Made by a program: the position numbers and the translations under genes. Below the pieces are notes generated by a model, which worked only from the letters and a program-made list of their open reading frames with translations, ran no database searches and was not told the DNA's origin. A stretch of 64,000 nucleotides of DNA, taken from NCBI RefSeq assembly GCF_020379485.1, contig NC_063445.1, positions 53,779,422 through 53,843,421 of the forward strand, given 5' to 3'. Below, piece by piece: positions 22,692 through 33,699 of this stretch. The DNA is from Brassica napus. Taxonomy: Eukaryota > Streptophyta > Magnoliopsida > Brassicales > Brassicaceae. How positions within the stretch are numbered: position 1 is the stretch's first letter; each line of letters begins with the position of its first letter.

Positions 22692-24404
22692 CTAGATAAA
22701 GGGAAAAAACTCCTTCCCGTCAAATCGCTCACAGATCAAAGTTAAAACTCCCAGACAAGCTCCAAATGCATCAGCGGGAAAGTTCACTTCCTCATCGTCG
22801 CCGGCAAAATCAGTCGTAGTTTCTACAGTATCAGGGGAAACCGGGATGGGATCCCAGAATCCCTGAATCTTCCCATCGATCGGAGGAATGGTCGCCTCAG
22901 CGTGAGCATGATCCTTCATGCCACCCTTCATTAACTCCATTTCCTTCTCGAAAACGTAATCATCCTCCTGCGTCTTCCAAAGGCTCCCGATGGAGCCACG
23001 ACACTCACGGAAGTCACCCAGCGAGTTGAAAGCGCCCTTAAGATTCCCGTACTCTACCTGGAATTGGGAAGCGTGAGTCTTCATCACCTCGACGATTTCC
23101 CTTTTGCCCTTCCGTTCCGCCCTACGAACAGCCCTGGCATGATCACGAGCGAGTTGAGCGTCTCGCACCAGCATCTCGTCTCGCATACGGGCAAGATCCT
23201 TTTCCGCTTTCTCCGCCTTAAAGCGATAGATCATTGCCTCTCTATGGCTCGCCTCAATGGCCGATCCAAGCAAGTTCAAACCCTATAAAACCGATTGACA
23301 CGTTATAAGCAAAAAATAACGATCGTCAGAAATCTTAAAGTTTATACCCCGTTAATGATACGAGATCCTTCCGCAACAATTCTCAGCCTCCCCGACTCGC
23401 TCATGGCCGGAGGAACATCAAAGCCCGACGGAAGACCAGAAAAGAAATCATCAAAGTCCGGAATAGGGACCCCGCTCGTACCGCTTCCATCGCCGAAAGA
23501 AAGGTTCGAATCCCATCCTGGAAGCGTGCAATCATCCACCGAAAACTCCAGATCGCCAAGATCAATATCTTTCCCCTTCAAAGGATCCGGCCTCGTCGTA
23601 ATCGCGGGAGCGATATTGGGACCTTGGTCTTCAGTTTCGGAATCACTCCCTGTCTCTCCGCCCAAAGCAGGACTAGAATGCACAAACCTCAGCGCCTATC
23701 GAACCCTCTTCGGCGTAAAGGAAGTCCAGAAAAAAGGATCATTCCTGAGCAGATCCCTCATCGCAATAATGTCCTCAGGAAATGGAGCGAGAGGGTTGAT
23801 AAAGGGATAATCGTTCGGCAACCTCCGAAACAGTGGGATACAACTCTCCTCTACGGACGCTGCGTCTACACGAACGAAGACGAAAGACTTCCTCCACGAA
23901 TTAAAGTTAGAAGTAAACCCCCTTTATCACTGACACGAAGTTCCGAGGAACCAGCTTGTACGTGTCCGTGTCCTTGATGATCTGTAATCGAAGAAGTGCT
24001 TCGAAGAGATCAACAGTGAGGGAGAGACCATGCTCGTAACTCAGGACCAGGATCCCTACGAGGTGCTGGATACTAAGAGGATTCAGTTGGCTTATCGCCA
24101 CCCCGAAACGACCCAACCCACGGACGATGATCTCGGGGATCGGGACCCACAAACGGCAACGCACTACGAATGCCTCGTAACAAGGAAAAAATCTCTCTGG
24201 GGGACTACTAGCGCATTCTCCTTGACGGGGAACCCTGAATTCCACCGCGTCCGAAATATGGTAGAACAACCGCATGACGTCGAGGAATTCACTGGTACTC
24301 CTACTCGGCGCACCTGCCTCCACCGGGCGATGGTTCATGACTGGGAACGATTTTTCTTTGGGGGGGCGTGATCGAACCGTAACACGCCACCCACCATGCC
24401 TCAT
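22692..24404 (-). pseudogene. Antisense ORF of the Tat-like element (putative gypsy type transposon, PF04195-like)
   Basis: Three minus-strand segments read in order. At 24404-23907 is a domain with [34 protein letters not shown] sequence and [19 protein letters not shown]. At 23683-23342 is an acidic middle part ([20 protein letters not shown]). At 23279-22692 is a coiled-coil-like helix rich in Arg, Glu and Ala ([14 protein letters not shown]). I recall this N-terminal block as the family named 'putative gypsy type transposon' (PF04195). Frameshifts around 23905-23680 and a probable intron or break near 23290-23340 interrupt it. Role unknown; in Tat elements it is a separate protein encoded opposite to gag-pol. 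Confidence 0.65.
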
Positions 24405-24779
24405 TCTCGACTGGGTCTGCCGAGTGAGGAACGAATTCCATCTTCGGCACTTAAAGCTCTCCGGAAACGTTCGCGGCCAAGGGCCCTTTTTTCGAACTCT
24501 TCTTCTTACTCGACATCTCGTGTTTTTCTTTTTTAATCAAGAAGAAAATGATAGAGAGAAAGAAAATGAACTTTTCAAGAGAAATCTCTCTATGAGAATG
24601 GGTAAGTATGAAGATTGTGAAGAAATTACCTCCCTTCTTATAGGCATGAGAAGTTACTATTTACTCGCAGATTTTTGGACACAAACTTCGCCCAAATACA
24701 CCAGTCTCATCCAAACTCGCCATACCGCCCATTGGAACCTCGCTAGAAATCCACACTCCCAACGAGCTGGGGGGCTAAC

Positions 24780-25956
24780 TGTTGGGGTCGAAAATGGTTA
24801 TGACGAAGTTAACGTCCAAATCCCCGAAGAAGAAAAACGTAGAAACCTTCTTCGACAAATACTTTTTTGTAATAGACTCCTCTTTACGAAAAGCTCTGCG
24901 GAAGAAACGCGAGTCATCGAACAAGAGCTCGAAAAGGATCGCTATGCAGCAACAGAACACACGTTCCGCTTGGTCGCTATGTAGCGGTCGAGTTCGAGCC
25001 AAAGCTCGGTCGCTACGTAGCGACCGAGCCCGAACCAAGGCTCGGTCGCTACGTAGCGACCAAGCTTGAGCAGGAGCTCGGTCGCTACGTAGCGACCAAG
25101 CTTGAGCAGGAGCTCGGTCGCTACGTAGCGACCGAGCTCTTTCGGAACGTCGATACAACATTAGTCCTTGCGTTCTCGTCTACCCTTCAATGATGTCTCC
25201 CGAAGACCGTAGCGAACCCATTTCGCGATCCCGCGCCATTCTAAGTTATCGGTCAAACTTTATCGTGAAAACCGCGGAAAGTTCGTTCTTTATCGAAAAA
25301 AACCATAATAAACGCTTTGAGTCGGAAAACGGCCCAAAGGGACCTAAGACATGACTCGGAGCTCAACTTACGGTTTTTTAACCAACGACCCGTAAGCCAC
25401 GGGACGGTTTACGCTTGGTTCGCAAGAAAAGATAAATGTCAAGTTTCCGCGGATAAATACGAAAATTTGAAGATAATTACGAAGATCGGAGAAAAATAGA
25501 ATATCTCCATTTTTATGCTATGACGGCTTAAGAGTAGAAGGGGAAAAGCGTGAACCGACCTTGGAGCCAGTATATAAGGAGTTCTAGGCGAGAGGCATGG
25601 GGGAGGACTTTTCTCAGAGCAAACTTAGCACTTAGAGCGATTTAGGCATTTTTCCGTTTTTGTTATTCGAGCTGCGACTCAATTAGGTTTTTGCCGTCTT
25701 AGGGTTTTAGAACTAGGAATCTCGCCGACAGCTCTCGTAGCCCAGGCACCTACTTTGTTGTAAACGCTCAAACGCAGATTAGGAATAAGAACTATCTTGC
25801 TCTCTTTTCTGATTTCTTATTTTATTCTTGTTTTCGTTTCGTGTTCTGATTGCTTGGTGTGTGGTATTAGCAGATATCCTGGACCTCTGGGAAACTAGGG
25901 TTCTACTATTTTCCTTATTTTAACGGAAATCGACAGTGCGAATTTCGGTTCCCACA
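24780..25956 (+). repeat. Tat-like 3' LTR (1177 bp)
   Basis: Ends at CCCACA before the TACAC duplication. Substitutions against the 5' LTR are scattered (a few percent by eye), so this insertion is older than the Athila-like one. Confidence 0.9.
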
Positions 25957-25961
25957 TACAC

Positions 25962-28900
25962 CGAGCCGTCGGAGTGGTTTATGGGCTGAATTGGGAGAGA
26001 TGATTCGCAATGCGTTTGATCCGGTGATCATTGGTGGGGACTTTAATACGATTGTAAGATTGGATGAAAGAAGTGGTGGAAATGGGAGACTGTCTGAGGA
26101 TTCTTTAACGTTTGGTGATTGGATTAATGAAATGTCGCTCATAGACATGGGATTCAGCGGAAGCTAGTTCACATGGAAGAGGGGGAAAACAGAGAGTACA
26201 TTTGTTGCTAAGAGATTGGACAGAGTGTTATGCTGCGCTCATTCTAGACTCAGGTGGTAGGAGGCAAGAGTCTCGCATCTACCTTTCTTGGCTTCTGACC
26301 ATGCCCCTATGTATCTACAGCTCGCGCCAGAGTACAAGGGAACGCGTGCAGACGTCCTTTCTGTTTTGAGGCGGCATGGCTACAGCATAGTGAGTTTAAA
26401 AACCTACTAGTGGCTTCATGGGACCGTGATATTGACACAAGAGAAGCTTTACAGAAGTTGGGAGTGAAACTTAGAAAGTGGAATAAAGAAGTGTTTGGGA
26501 ATGTTCAAAAAAGAAAAGAGACCTTAGTCGTGGAGATTGAAGAAATACAAGAGCGAATTGAGCAGAACCACACAGATGAGTTACTGGTGAGAGAGGGTGA
26601 GCTACTTAAGAAGTTTGAGATAGTGCTGGAACAGGAGGAACTTATCTGGTTTCAGAAATCGCGGGAGAAGTGGGTTATTCATGGAGATAGAAACACAATT
26701 TTTTTCCATACGTCGACAATCATTAGGAGGAGGCGTAACCGAGTTGATATGCTGAAGAATGAGGAGAACAAATGGATATCGGATGCCCGTGAGCTTGAGG
26801 AACACACAATCAACTATTTCAAGAAAGTATACTCGCTGGAGAATGTTGATACTGTAACACAAAGCTTACCGGCGATGGGATTTGTGCGTCTCACTAGCCA
26901 AGATCATGTTAGCTTGGACAGAAATTTCTCTGCATAGGAAGTGGAGAAAGTTGTAAGAGCTATGGGAAGTTTTAAGGCGCCAGGACCTGATGGGTTTCAG
27001 CCAGTCTTTTATCAAAGATGTTGGTTGACAGTAGGTGCGTCTGTGGTCAGGTTCGTCCTCCTCTTCTTTGAAACGGGGCAGTTACCAGAAGGCACAAATG
27101 ACGCCCTTGTTGTTTTGATTCCAAAAGTAATGAAGCCGGAGAGTACCACTCAGTTTTGCCCCATCAGCCTCTGCAACGTGTTGTTCAAAGTCATCACAAA
27201 GGCTATGGTAGGGAGATTGAAGGAGATTATGAAGAAGTTGATTGGCCCTGCTCAGTCTAGCTTTATCCCGGGTAGGTTAAGCGCTGATAATATTGTGGTA
27301 GTCCAGGAGGTTGTACATTCTATGAGAAGAAAGAAAGGAAAAAAAGGTTGGATGCTTTTAAAATTAGACTTTGAGAAAGCTTACGACAGGGTGTGCTGGG
27401 ATTTTCTGGAAGATACGCTAAGGGCAGCCGGCCTGTCAGAAGATTGGGTTGGAAGGATCATGGAATGTGTTTCTGGCCCATCGATGAGTATCTTGTGGAA
27501 TGGAGAAAAGTCAGAATCTTTTAAGCCATCGAGAGGGCTTAGACAAGGAGATCCATTGTCCCCATATCTGTTTGTGTTTTGTATGGAGAGACTCTGCCAT
27601 TTGATAGACAGAGCGGTGGAGGATAAGAAATGGAAACCCATAAGTCTGTCGAGAGGGAGACCGAAATTATCTCATATCTGCTTTGCAGTTGACTTAATCT
27701 TGTTTGCTGAAGCATCAGTGAAGCAAGTTCGAGTGATAAGGAAAGTGTTGGAGACTTTTTGTAGAGCTTCTGGGCAGAAAGTAAGTCTTCCGAAGTCCAA
27801 GATCTTCTTTTCTAGTAATGTTAATAGAGAAAGAGGGGAAAGGATAAGCCGGGCAAAGTGGCATTGCATCAACAAGATACTTTGGAAAATATTTGGGTAT
27901 GCTGATTCTACAGAAGAGAATAAATAAAGATACCTTTGGGGATGTCCTCGAGAAAGTGGCTTCACAATTAGCAGGTTGGAAGAAGCAAACCCTAAGCCTT
28001 GCAGGAAGGGTAACTCTAACGAAGGCAGTGATATCATCAATACCGGTGCATTCGATGAGCACGATATACCTGCCTGTTAGCACACTTGAGAAACTGGATA
28101 GCCTATCAAGAAGCTTCGTGTGGGGAAGTGGACAACATCTGGTATGTTGGGTTAAAATCTGCAGACCAAAAGCTGAGGGTAGCCTGGGAATTAGAATGCC
28201 CAGAGAGATGAATAAAGCTTTAATAGCTAAAGTGGGATGGCGTCTGTTGAACGACAAGGAGAGTTTATGGGCTACGGTGTTGCGTAGTAAGTATTCAGTG
28301 AGGGATATTCATGATCCAACTTGGATGATAGTGGGCAAGAAGATCTTATCTACTTGGAGGAGTATAGTAATGGGGATCAGGGAAGTGGTGACTAAGGGGC
28401 ACACTTGGGTCATTGGTAACGGAAGAGGAATCAAGTTTTGGACAAATAGGTGGCTTTCAGGTCAATCACTTATGATGATTGCTATTGCGGATCTTCAAGA
28501 TGGGTATGATAATATAACTGCGAGAGAGTTATGGGTGGAAGGCGAAGGTTGGGATCTAATTAGAATCTCCCCTTTTGTTACAGAGGATACACGGCTTGAA
28601 CTTGCGGCTGTGGTGGTAGATAATGTTTCTGGAGTGCAGGACCGCTTGGCTTAGGGAGAGACACCAAATGAGTAGTTTACAGTAAAGTCTGCTTACAACC
28701 TGATCACACGTAAAGATACGCCGGGGCCATATATGGAAAGCTTCTTTAGAAGTATGTGGCGTGTGGTGGCTCCTGAGAGAGTACGAATGTTCCTCTGGCT
28801 TGTTGGAAATCAGGCAATTATGACTAACGCAGAGAGATATAGATGGCATCTTAGTGGAACAGATGTGTGTCAGGTCTGTAAGGGAGGGATCGAAAAAATC

Positions 28901-29746
28901 TTGCATGTTCTTAGAGATTGTCCAGCGATGACATGAATATGGAATAGATTTGTCCCATCTACGAGGAGACAAGCTTTCTTCTCGATGCCTTTGTTTGAGT
29001 GGCTTTACCGTAATCCATGTGATAAGGACGCAAGGAGTGGAGTTCCTTGGGCCACAATTTTCGCTTTGGCTACGTGGTGGAGATGGAAGTGGAGATGTGG
29101 GAATGTTTTTGGAGAAAATCGGTTGTGGAGAGATAGAGTACAATTTCTACGTAACCTGGCCAAAGAAGTGATGTCAGCCAATGAAGTGGAGAATGGAGGT
29201 ATGGAATGTCGTAGCAGCGTCACAAGGATGATAGGATGGACGCCTCCTCGGGTGGGTTGGATGAAGCTTAATACCGACGGGGCCTCTCATGGGAACCCGG
29301 GACCAGCGTCTGCAGGGGGAGTGTTGCGTAATGGTGAGGGTGAGTGGTGTGGTGGTTTTGCTCTTAACATAGGAAGGTGCTCTGCCCCCTTGACAGAGCT
29401 TTGGGGAGTATACTATGGGCTTGTGATCGGTTGGGAAAAAGGTATTAGTAGGCTGGAGTTGGAAGTTGATTCTATAATGGTGGTGGAGTTTCTCACAAAA
29501 GGGATTGGGGACACTCACCCGCTATCTTTTCTGGTACGTTTGTGCCATGGCTTCTTAACAAGGGACTGGTTGGTCCGAATAGTTCATGTGTATAGGGAAG
29601 CAAACCACTTAGCTGATGGTTTAGCTAACCTTGCTTTCTCTCTTTCGTTTGGTTTTCATAAATTAGACGCTGCGCCGTCAGATGTTGTTAGCTTATTGCG
29701 AGAGGATGTCGATGGACCTCTAAGGCCACGACAAACTCGTTTGTAG
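25962..29746 (+). pseudogene. LINE ORF2, endonuclease C-terminus, reverse transcriptase and RNase H
   Basis: The endonuclease resumes with VIIGGDFNTI and SDHAPMYL. The reverse transcriptase follows from about 26941 (FKAPGPDGFQPVFYQ, SSFIPGRLSADNI, KLDFEKAYDRV, LRQGDPLSPYLF). Its catalytic motif reads FAVDLILF instead of FADDLILF, so one metal-binding Asp is lost. The frame shifts near 27890 and several stops follow (26938, 28652, 28934). A zinc-ribbon-like segment (CQVCKGG...HVLRDCP) leads into RNase H (LNTDGASHGNPGP, ELEVDSIMVVEF, REANHLADGLA) ending at 29746. It would nick target DNA and copy LINE RNA; it is inactive. Confidence 0.88.
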
Positions 29747-29823
29747 TATGAAGTTTGCTTTTGAATAAATATTGGGAGTTCTTTCTCCCAATTTCCTACC
29801 AAAAAAAAAGAAGGAAGTGAATT

Positions 29824-30158
29824 TGAACTGACACATCAAGTTTGTGATTCAATCATGATGAAACCGAGAGAGACAGACAGGTAGAAGAGGATCCCTTTCC
29901 TTCTTCAATTCTAAGTGAAATGACAATCTAAAGCAATCATCAACCTGAGGCAGTTGATATACAAAACGATTTTGGTTACATATGATATGCGTGCAAAATG
30001 AAGCCTAATCAAATCTAAGAAGATAGTCTTCTAGATTAGTGCAATGGTTCTCCTATGGTTCGGGACACTTTAGTAGTATCATAAAATCTATCGGTATACA
30101 ACAGTGCCAGCGTTGAACACATCCGCATATTGAATGGGATGAAACAATTGAATGAGGC
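29824..30158. other. Intergenic, no gene recognised
   Basis: Right flank of the LINE insertion, continuous with the sequence before 15857. Minus ORFs of 68-99 codons cover 30036-30352 but run into a transposon and match nothing I know. Confidence 0.5.
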
Positions 30159-30988
30159 CTCTGATTTAGGGCTGCGCAAATAAACCGAACCCGAAAACTC
30201 AAACCGAATCCGATCCGATAAAAATAAATCCGAACCTGGCATAAATACCGAATGGATCTTGTTTTATGGTATTTCGGGTTATGGGTATTATCCGAACCGA
30301 ACCCGAACCTAAATGGATACCCGATAGAACCCGAAACATTCAAAATTTCCAAAAAGAACTTGTACCAAACATGATCTCGGTTCCTAATATGTATTCAAAA
30401 TACACTGAACATCTAAAATATTTATCTATTATATGAAGATTGATGGTTGAATGTGGCGGTTGAAGGTTGAAGTATTTAGATTTTGGTTTTGTTTTTATTG
30501 AATAATGTTTTTCATTTCATGAGAACTTAGTTTTCGTTTTATGCTTTCATTTATTTGGTTTTCTTTCGATCAATAACTGATCAATAACTATGTTTGCCTT
30601 TCACTTGATTTTGAATGATCACATTTGATGTCCCTTTCTTTTTTTTGAACCGATTTTATTTATGTTTTGGTTACAAAATAGGTACAAATCAAGTATTTTA
30701 AAACCGAAGAACCCATTTTACTTACTTTTTGGTTACAAAGTAGATATAAATCATGTATATTTAAACCAAAGAACCGATTGGGACCCAAACCCGAAAGTAC
30801 ATCGGGTTGTACTGGTTCTTTGAAGATTTACTAACCCCGACCCGAACCCGATAGAACCCGAACCGATCCCGAATCGAATTTTCATATAACTCAAATGAGG
30901 CTGATTTTGATAAACCCGAAAAACCAAAACCCGATTGAACTAAACCGAAACCCGATTGGGACCCCGAATGCCCATGCCTACTCTGATT
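30159..30988. mobile_element. Non-autonomous hAT element, CCGAACC-rich
   Basis: An 8-bp target duplication CTCTGATT (30159-30166, 30981-30988) flanks an 814-bp element. Its ends are TAGGGCTGCGCA and, in reverse complement, TAGGCATGGGCA. The interior near both ends is built from CCGAACCCGAA / AAACCGAA variants. An 8-bp duplication with TAGGG-type ends is a hAT signature. No transposase. Confidence 0.85.
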
Positions 30989-31431
30989 TATTTAAAAAAA
31001 ATTACGCCTAATATTTTTTTTTTTACATTGTTGCTATTTGTCGTAAAGTTTAATGAGGTGGTGGGACCTTGTAAAACCTATTTCTACTGAGTAGCACGGT
31101 TGGTAACCATAAAAAATGCAAGAAAAATTATTTTTAAGAACTCATACAGTTTTACTAGTTTCAGTGATATTGTAATTTTTGTTTTTACCTTAAGGTTTTT
31201 ATGGATTAAATTTTTATGTATTATTTAAGGGCCTCATTTTTTAATTTCGTATTGGACCACGAAAATCTCAGATCCGGCACTGATATACAATTACATTAAA
31301 AAAATATACATGTTACTTTTCTATATATTATACAAAAGTGTATGTCACATATACAAAACCCATGATGGATTGATTATGTATTCTACTTCTGAAAAGCTTG
31401 TGTTGTGTTTTGTTGGCTTAGATGTAAAACA
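30989..31431. other. AT-rich intergenic DNA
   Basis: No gene or element recognised. Confidence 0.6.
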
Positions 31432-31782
31432 TTGAATTCTTTTTTTGGTCAAACCGCTTGCTTTCCATTTCTGGAGGAGGGATTCAGACTGGGGAGGGCT
31501 GTCTTAGCAACCAGGTCAGCCTTGCCATTACACCAACGAGGAATGTAGAAGAAGAAAAATAACATCAAAAGATAGCTAAAATGATAGATGTCAAACAGTT
31601 TCGGGCGTGATTCCTTAGCTCTCATCAAGGTGATTAGAACTTTGGAATCCGATAGAACTACCAGCGATCAGACATTTGACGCAGATGCAATCATGACTGC
31701 CTTACGAACAGCAAGGACTTCACCCATAAGTGCTGAAGATACAGAAGAACGAGAATCGCTTATGGTTGGAGGAACATAGAGT

Positions 31783-31868
31783 TAGAGAGAGAGTAACGAG
31801 AATCGCTTATGGTTGGAGGAACATAGAGGTTGGAGGAACATAGAGGTGTCAAGGACTTCACCAGGAAC
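31783..31868. repeat. Local micro-duplications beside a hAT insertion
   Basis: GAATCGCTTATGGTTGGAGG (31749 onward) is repeated from about 31799, and GTTGGAGGAACATAGAGG and AACATAGAGGTGTCAA each recur within 90 bp, immediately left of the hAT terminus. Confidence 0.75.
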
Positions 31869-32806
31869 ATAGAGGTGTCAAACCCATTTTTCTCATTGGT
31901 TTTTATTGGACAAAATGTGGAAGACCATTAAAAAAATGGTCTTTATTGGTCTTGGGCTTTATGGACGTGGACTGTCCAATGGTCACAAAACCTAAAGTTT
32001 CTAAAATTTAAGTTTTTCCGCTAAAATCATAAAATCGATTTTTCGCTTAAATTTTGATCAAATTTTCCCGCCAGAACCAGAAAATCGAGTTTTTCCGTCA
32101 GAACCGCAAAATTAAGTTTTTCTTCAAAACGCAAAATCGAATTTTCCCGCCAAACCGAAAAATCGAGTTTTCCTGCCAAAATCGCAAAATCGATTTTTCT
32201 CGCCAAAACCGAAATTGTTGTACTTATGAACTTATGTATTATTATACTTATGAATTTATGGATGGATTTTAATTTTATAAACTTGTACATGTAATTGTAG
32301 GCTTATAAATTAAAATTTTCTTATATGGTCATTATGGACCCATGGCAAAACCGAAAAATCGAGTTTCTCTGCCAAAATCAGAAAATCTAATTTTTTGCCA
32401 AAACCGCAAAAATGAGTTTTTCCGCCAAAACTGCAAAATCGAGTTTTCCCGTCAAAACTGCAAAATTAAGTTTTTCCGCCAAAACCGCAAAATCGATTTT
32501 TCCCGCCAAGACCGGAATTGTTGTACTTATGAACTTATGTATTATTGTACTTTTGAATTTATGGATGAATTTTAATTTTATGAACTTGTATATATAATTG
32601 TAAGCTTATAAATTAAAATTAAAATTTTTTTATATGGTCATTATGGACCACATAGCAGCCCATAAAAATATGGGTGTTAGTGGATATGGTCCTTAATGAA
32701 CATAGTTCTTAATGGGCATGGTCACTCTCTGTGCGCAAACAATAAATGGACAATGGATATTGGCTAATGGAGATGGGCTCGGCCAGTTTACAGCTCTAGA
32801 GGAACA
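31862..32806. mobile_element. Non-autonomous hAT-like element with internal minisatellite
   Basis: The ends TAGAGGTGTCAAACCCAT and, reversed, TAGAGCTGTAAACTGGCC resemble hAT TIRs. Flanking CAGGAACA (31862-31869) and GAGGAACA (32799-32806) match at 7 of 8 bases. The middle consists of two blocks of a ~25-bp repeat. No coding capacity. Confidence 0.65.
32030..32515. repeat. ~25-bp minisatellite, duplicated with its spacer
   Basis: Units such as CGCCAAAACCGCAAAATCGA recur with period about 24-27 in two blocks (about 32035-32215 and 32345-32515). Each block is followed by the same ~130-bp spacer beginning TTGTTGTACTTATGAACTTA (32215, 32518), so a ~300-bp unit was tandemly duplicated. The ORFs read across it (KNRVSLP..., QNRKIEFF...) are repeat artefacts. 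Confidence 0.85.
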
Positions 32807-33008
32807 GCAGCTCCACAACCTGAAAAATTAACACCAATACCATAATTACCTGAGCTTGACGTGACAAACAACATGACCAGGAGAGATCCGAGGTGTCCAG
32901 GCAACATCCGGGACCTGGTGCCAGTGCTTTAAACTGAAACCAGACTTTACTTGAGCAGCTTCCCGCTCTCTAGCATTTTCGAATATCAGTTTGTAAGACT
33001 TTGAATTC

Positions 33009-33498
33009 ATCAATTTAATTTTAATCCAACAGAAAACAAAAAAAAAGCCTATGCTGCGTGGTTCTGTTTAAATATATACATATAATGGAACCTCTTTGAT
33101 ATGAGCCAAACACGTCCACATACTTTGGAATATGACGCATGGGTGACTATATAATGATAAGAAACAAAAAGGTCATATGTATTTTTCAAACCAATAAGAA
33201 TAATTGAATTAAATCATTTTCTTAAAGAAAATTGGATAGACTCGAAATTTTTATTTAGAATTTTTTCGAAAAAAATATCACATTGCATCAGCGTTCTAAT
33301 CCAGCCCATTTAAGAGTAGAAATAAATATAGTTAGTATGGCATGTTCGTTTGTACATCCGTAACATACATTCAGATGGTCCATCTAAATGTTTTATCCAG
33401 ATGTTGTCCGTTTCTTCATTTCGTCCATGCATCCAGATAAATCATCTAAATACATATAGTTACTATTATATAGGAAGAAATACCACACCCTCCCCACC
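33009..33498. other. Intergenic DNA
   Basis: No gene recognised. A stretch at 33360-33460 with CAGATGGTCCATCTAAATG and CATCCAGATAAATCATCTAAATAC looks like a decayed MITE arm. Confidence 0.45.
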
Positions 33499-33699
33499 TT
33501 AGAGCTTCCGCATCGACGGTTTATAACCGGATCACGGGCTCGGGATCCTAGGCCCATTCGATTAAAAGAAAATGTTTATTGGGTTTAATATCGTGATCCG
33601 TCTCTTGCGGGTGAACCCGTATGATACAGGGTCAAGCCACGCGTCGATAGCAGAGTGGACACGCGAGTCCGCGTGTAGACGGAGAAAAAAAGGGATTCG

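Larger units (their letters stand above)
17847..25961 (+). mobile_element. Non-autonomous Tat-like Ty3/gypsy retrotransposon with antisense ORF
   Basis: LTRs at 17852-19169 and 24780-25956 start TGTTGGGGTC and end CCCACA, and TACAC flanks the element (17847-17851, 25957-25961). The primer-binding site TGGCGCTAGAAGGAGGGG lies at 19173-19190 and the polypurine tract at about 24764-24777 (GAGCTGGGGGGCTA). The internal 5.6 kb has gag and part of protease in sense, and no integrase, reverse transcriptase or RNase H. Near the 3' LTR an antisense gene lies on the minus strand. This arrangement is known for plant Tat-lineage elements; loss of pol makes this copy dependent on others. Confidence 0.9.
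15857..29823 (+). mobile_element. Full-length L1-type LINE, split by a Tat-like LTR element
   Basis: A 16-bp target duplication aagaaggaagtgaatt flanks the unit (15857-15872 and 29808-29823), and the 3' copy follows an A-tail (29801-29809). Without the nested 8.1-kb element the LINE is about 5.8 kb, the normal full length for plant L1 elements. It has two ORFs: ORF1 with a DUF4283-type domain and zinc knuckle, and ORF2 with endonuclease, reverse transcriptase and RNase H. Many stops and frameshifts show it is dead. Confidence 0.92.
31432..33008 (-). mobile_element. 5'-truncated LINE copy (minus), interrupted by a hAT element
   Basis: A T-run at 31440-31446 is the A-tail of a minus-strand LINE, and TTGAATTC on both sides (31432-31439, 33001-33008) is a plausible target duplication. 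On the minus strand the right part (about 32998-32800) reads KLIFENARERE-like LINE linker. The left part (31773-31447) reads an RNase H tail (SALMGEVLAVRKAVM, NGKADLVAKTALP). A hAT element separates them at 31870-32798. The copy is heavily degraded. Confidence 0.7.

Noticed and set aside
32027..32597. Basic KIEFF/QNRKI ORFs
   Set aside because: They are translations of a ~25-bp minisatellite.
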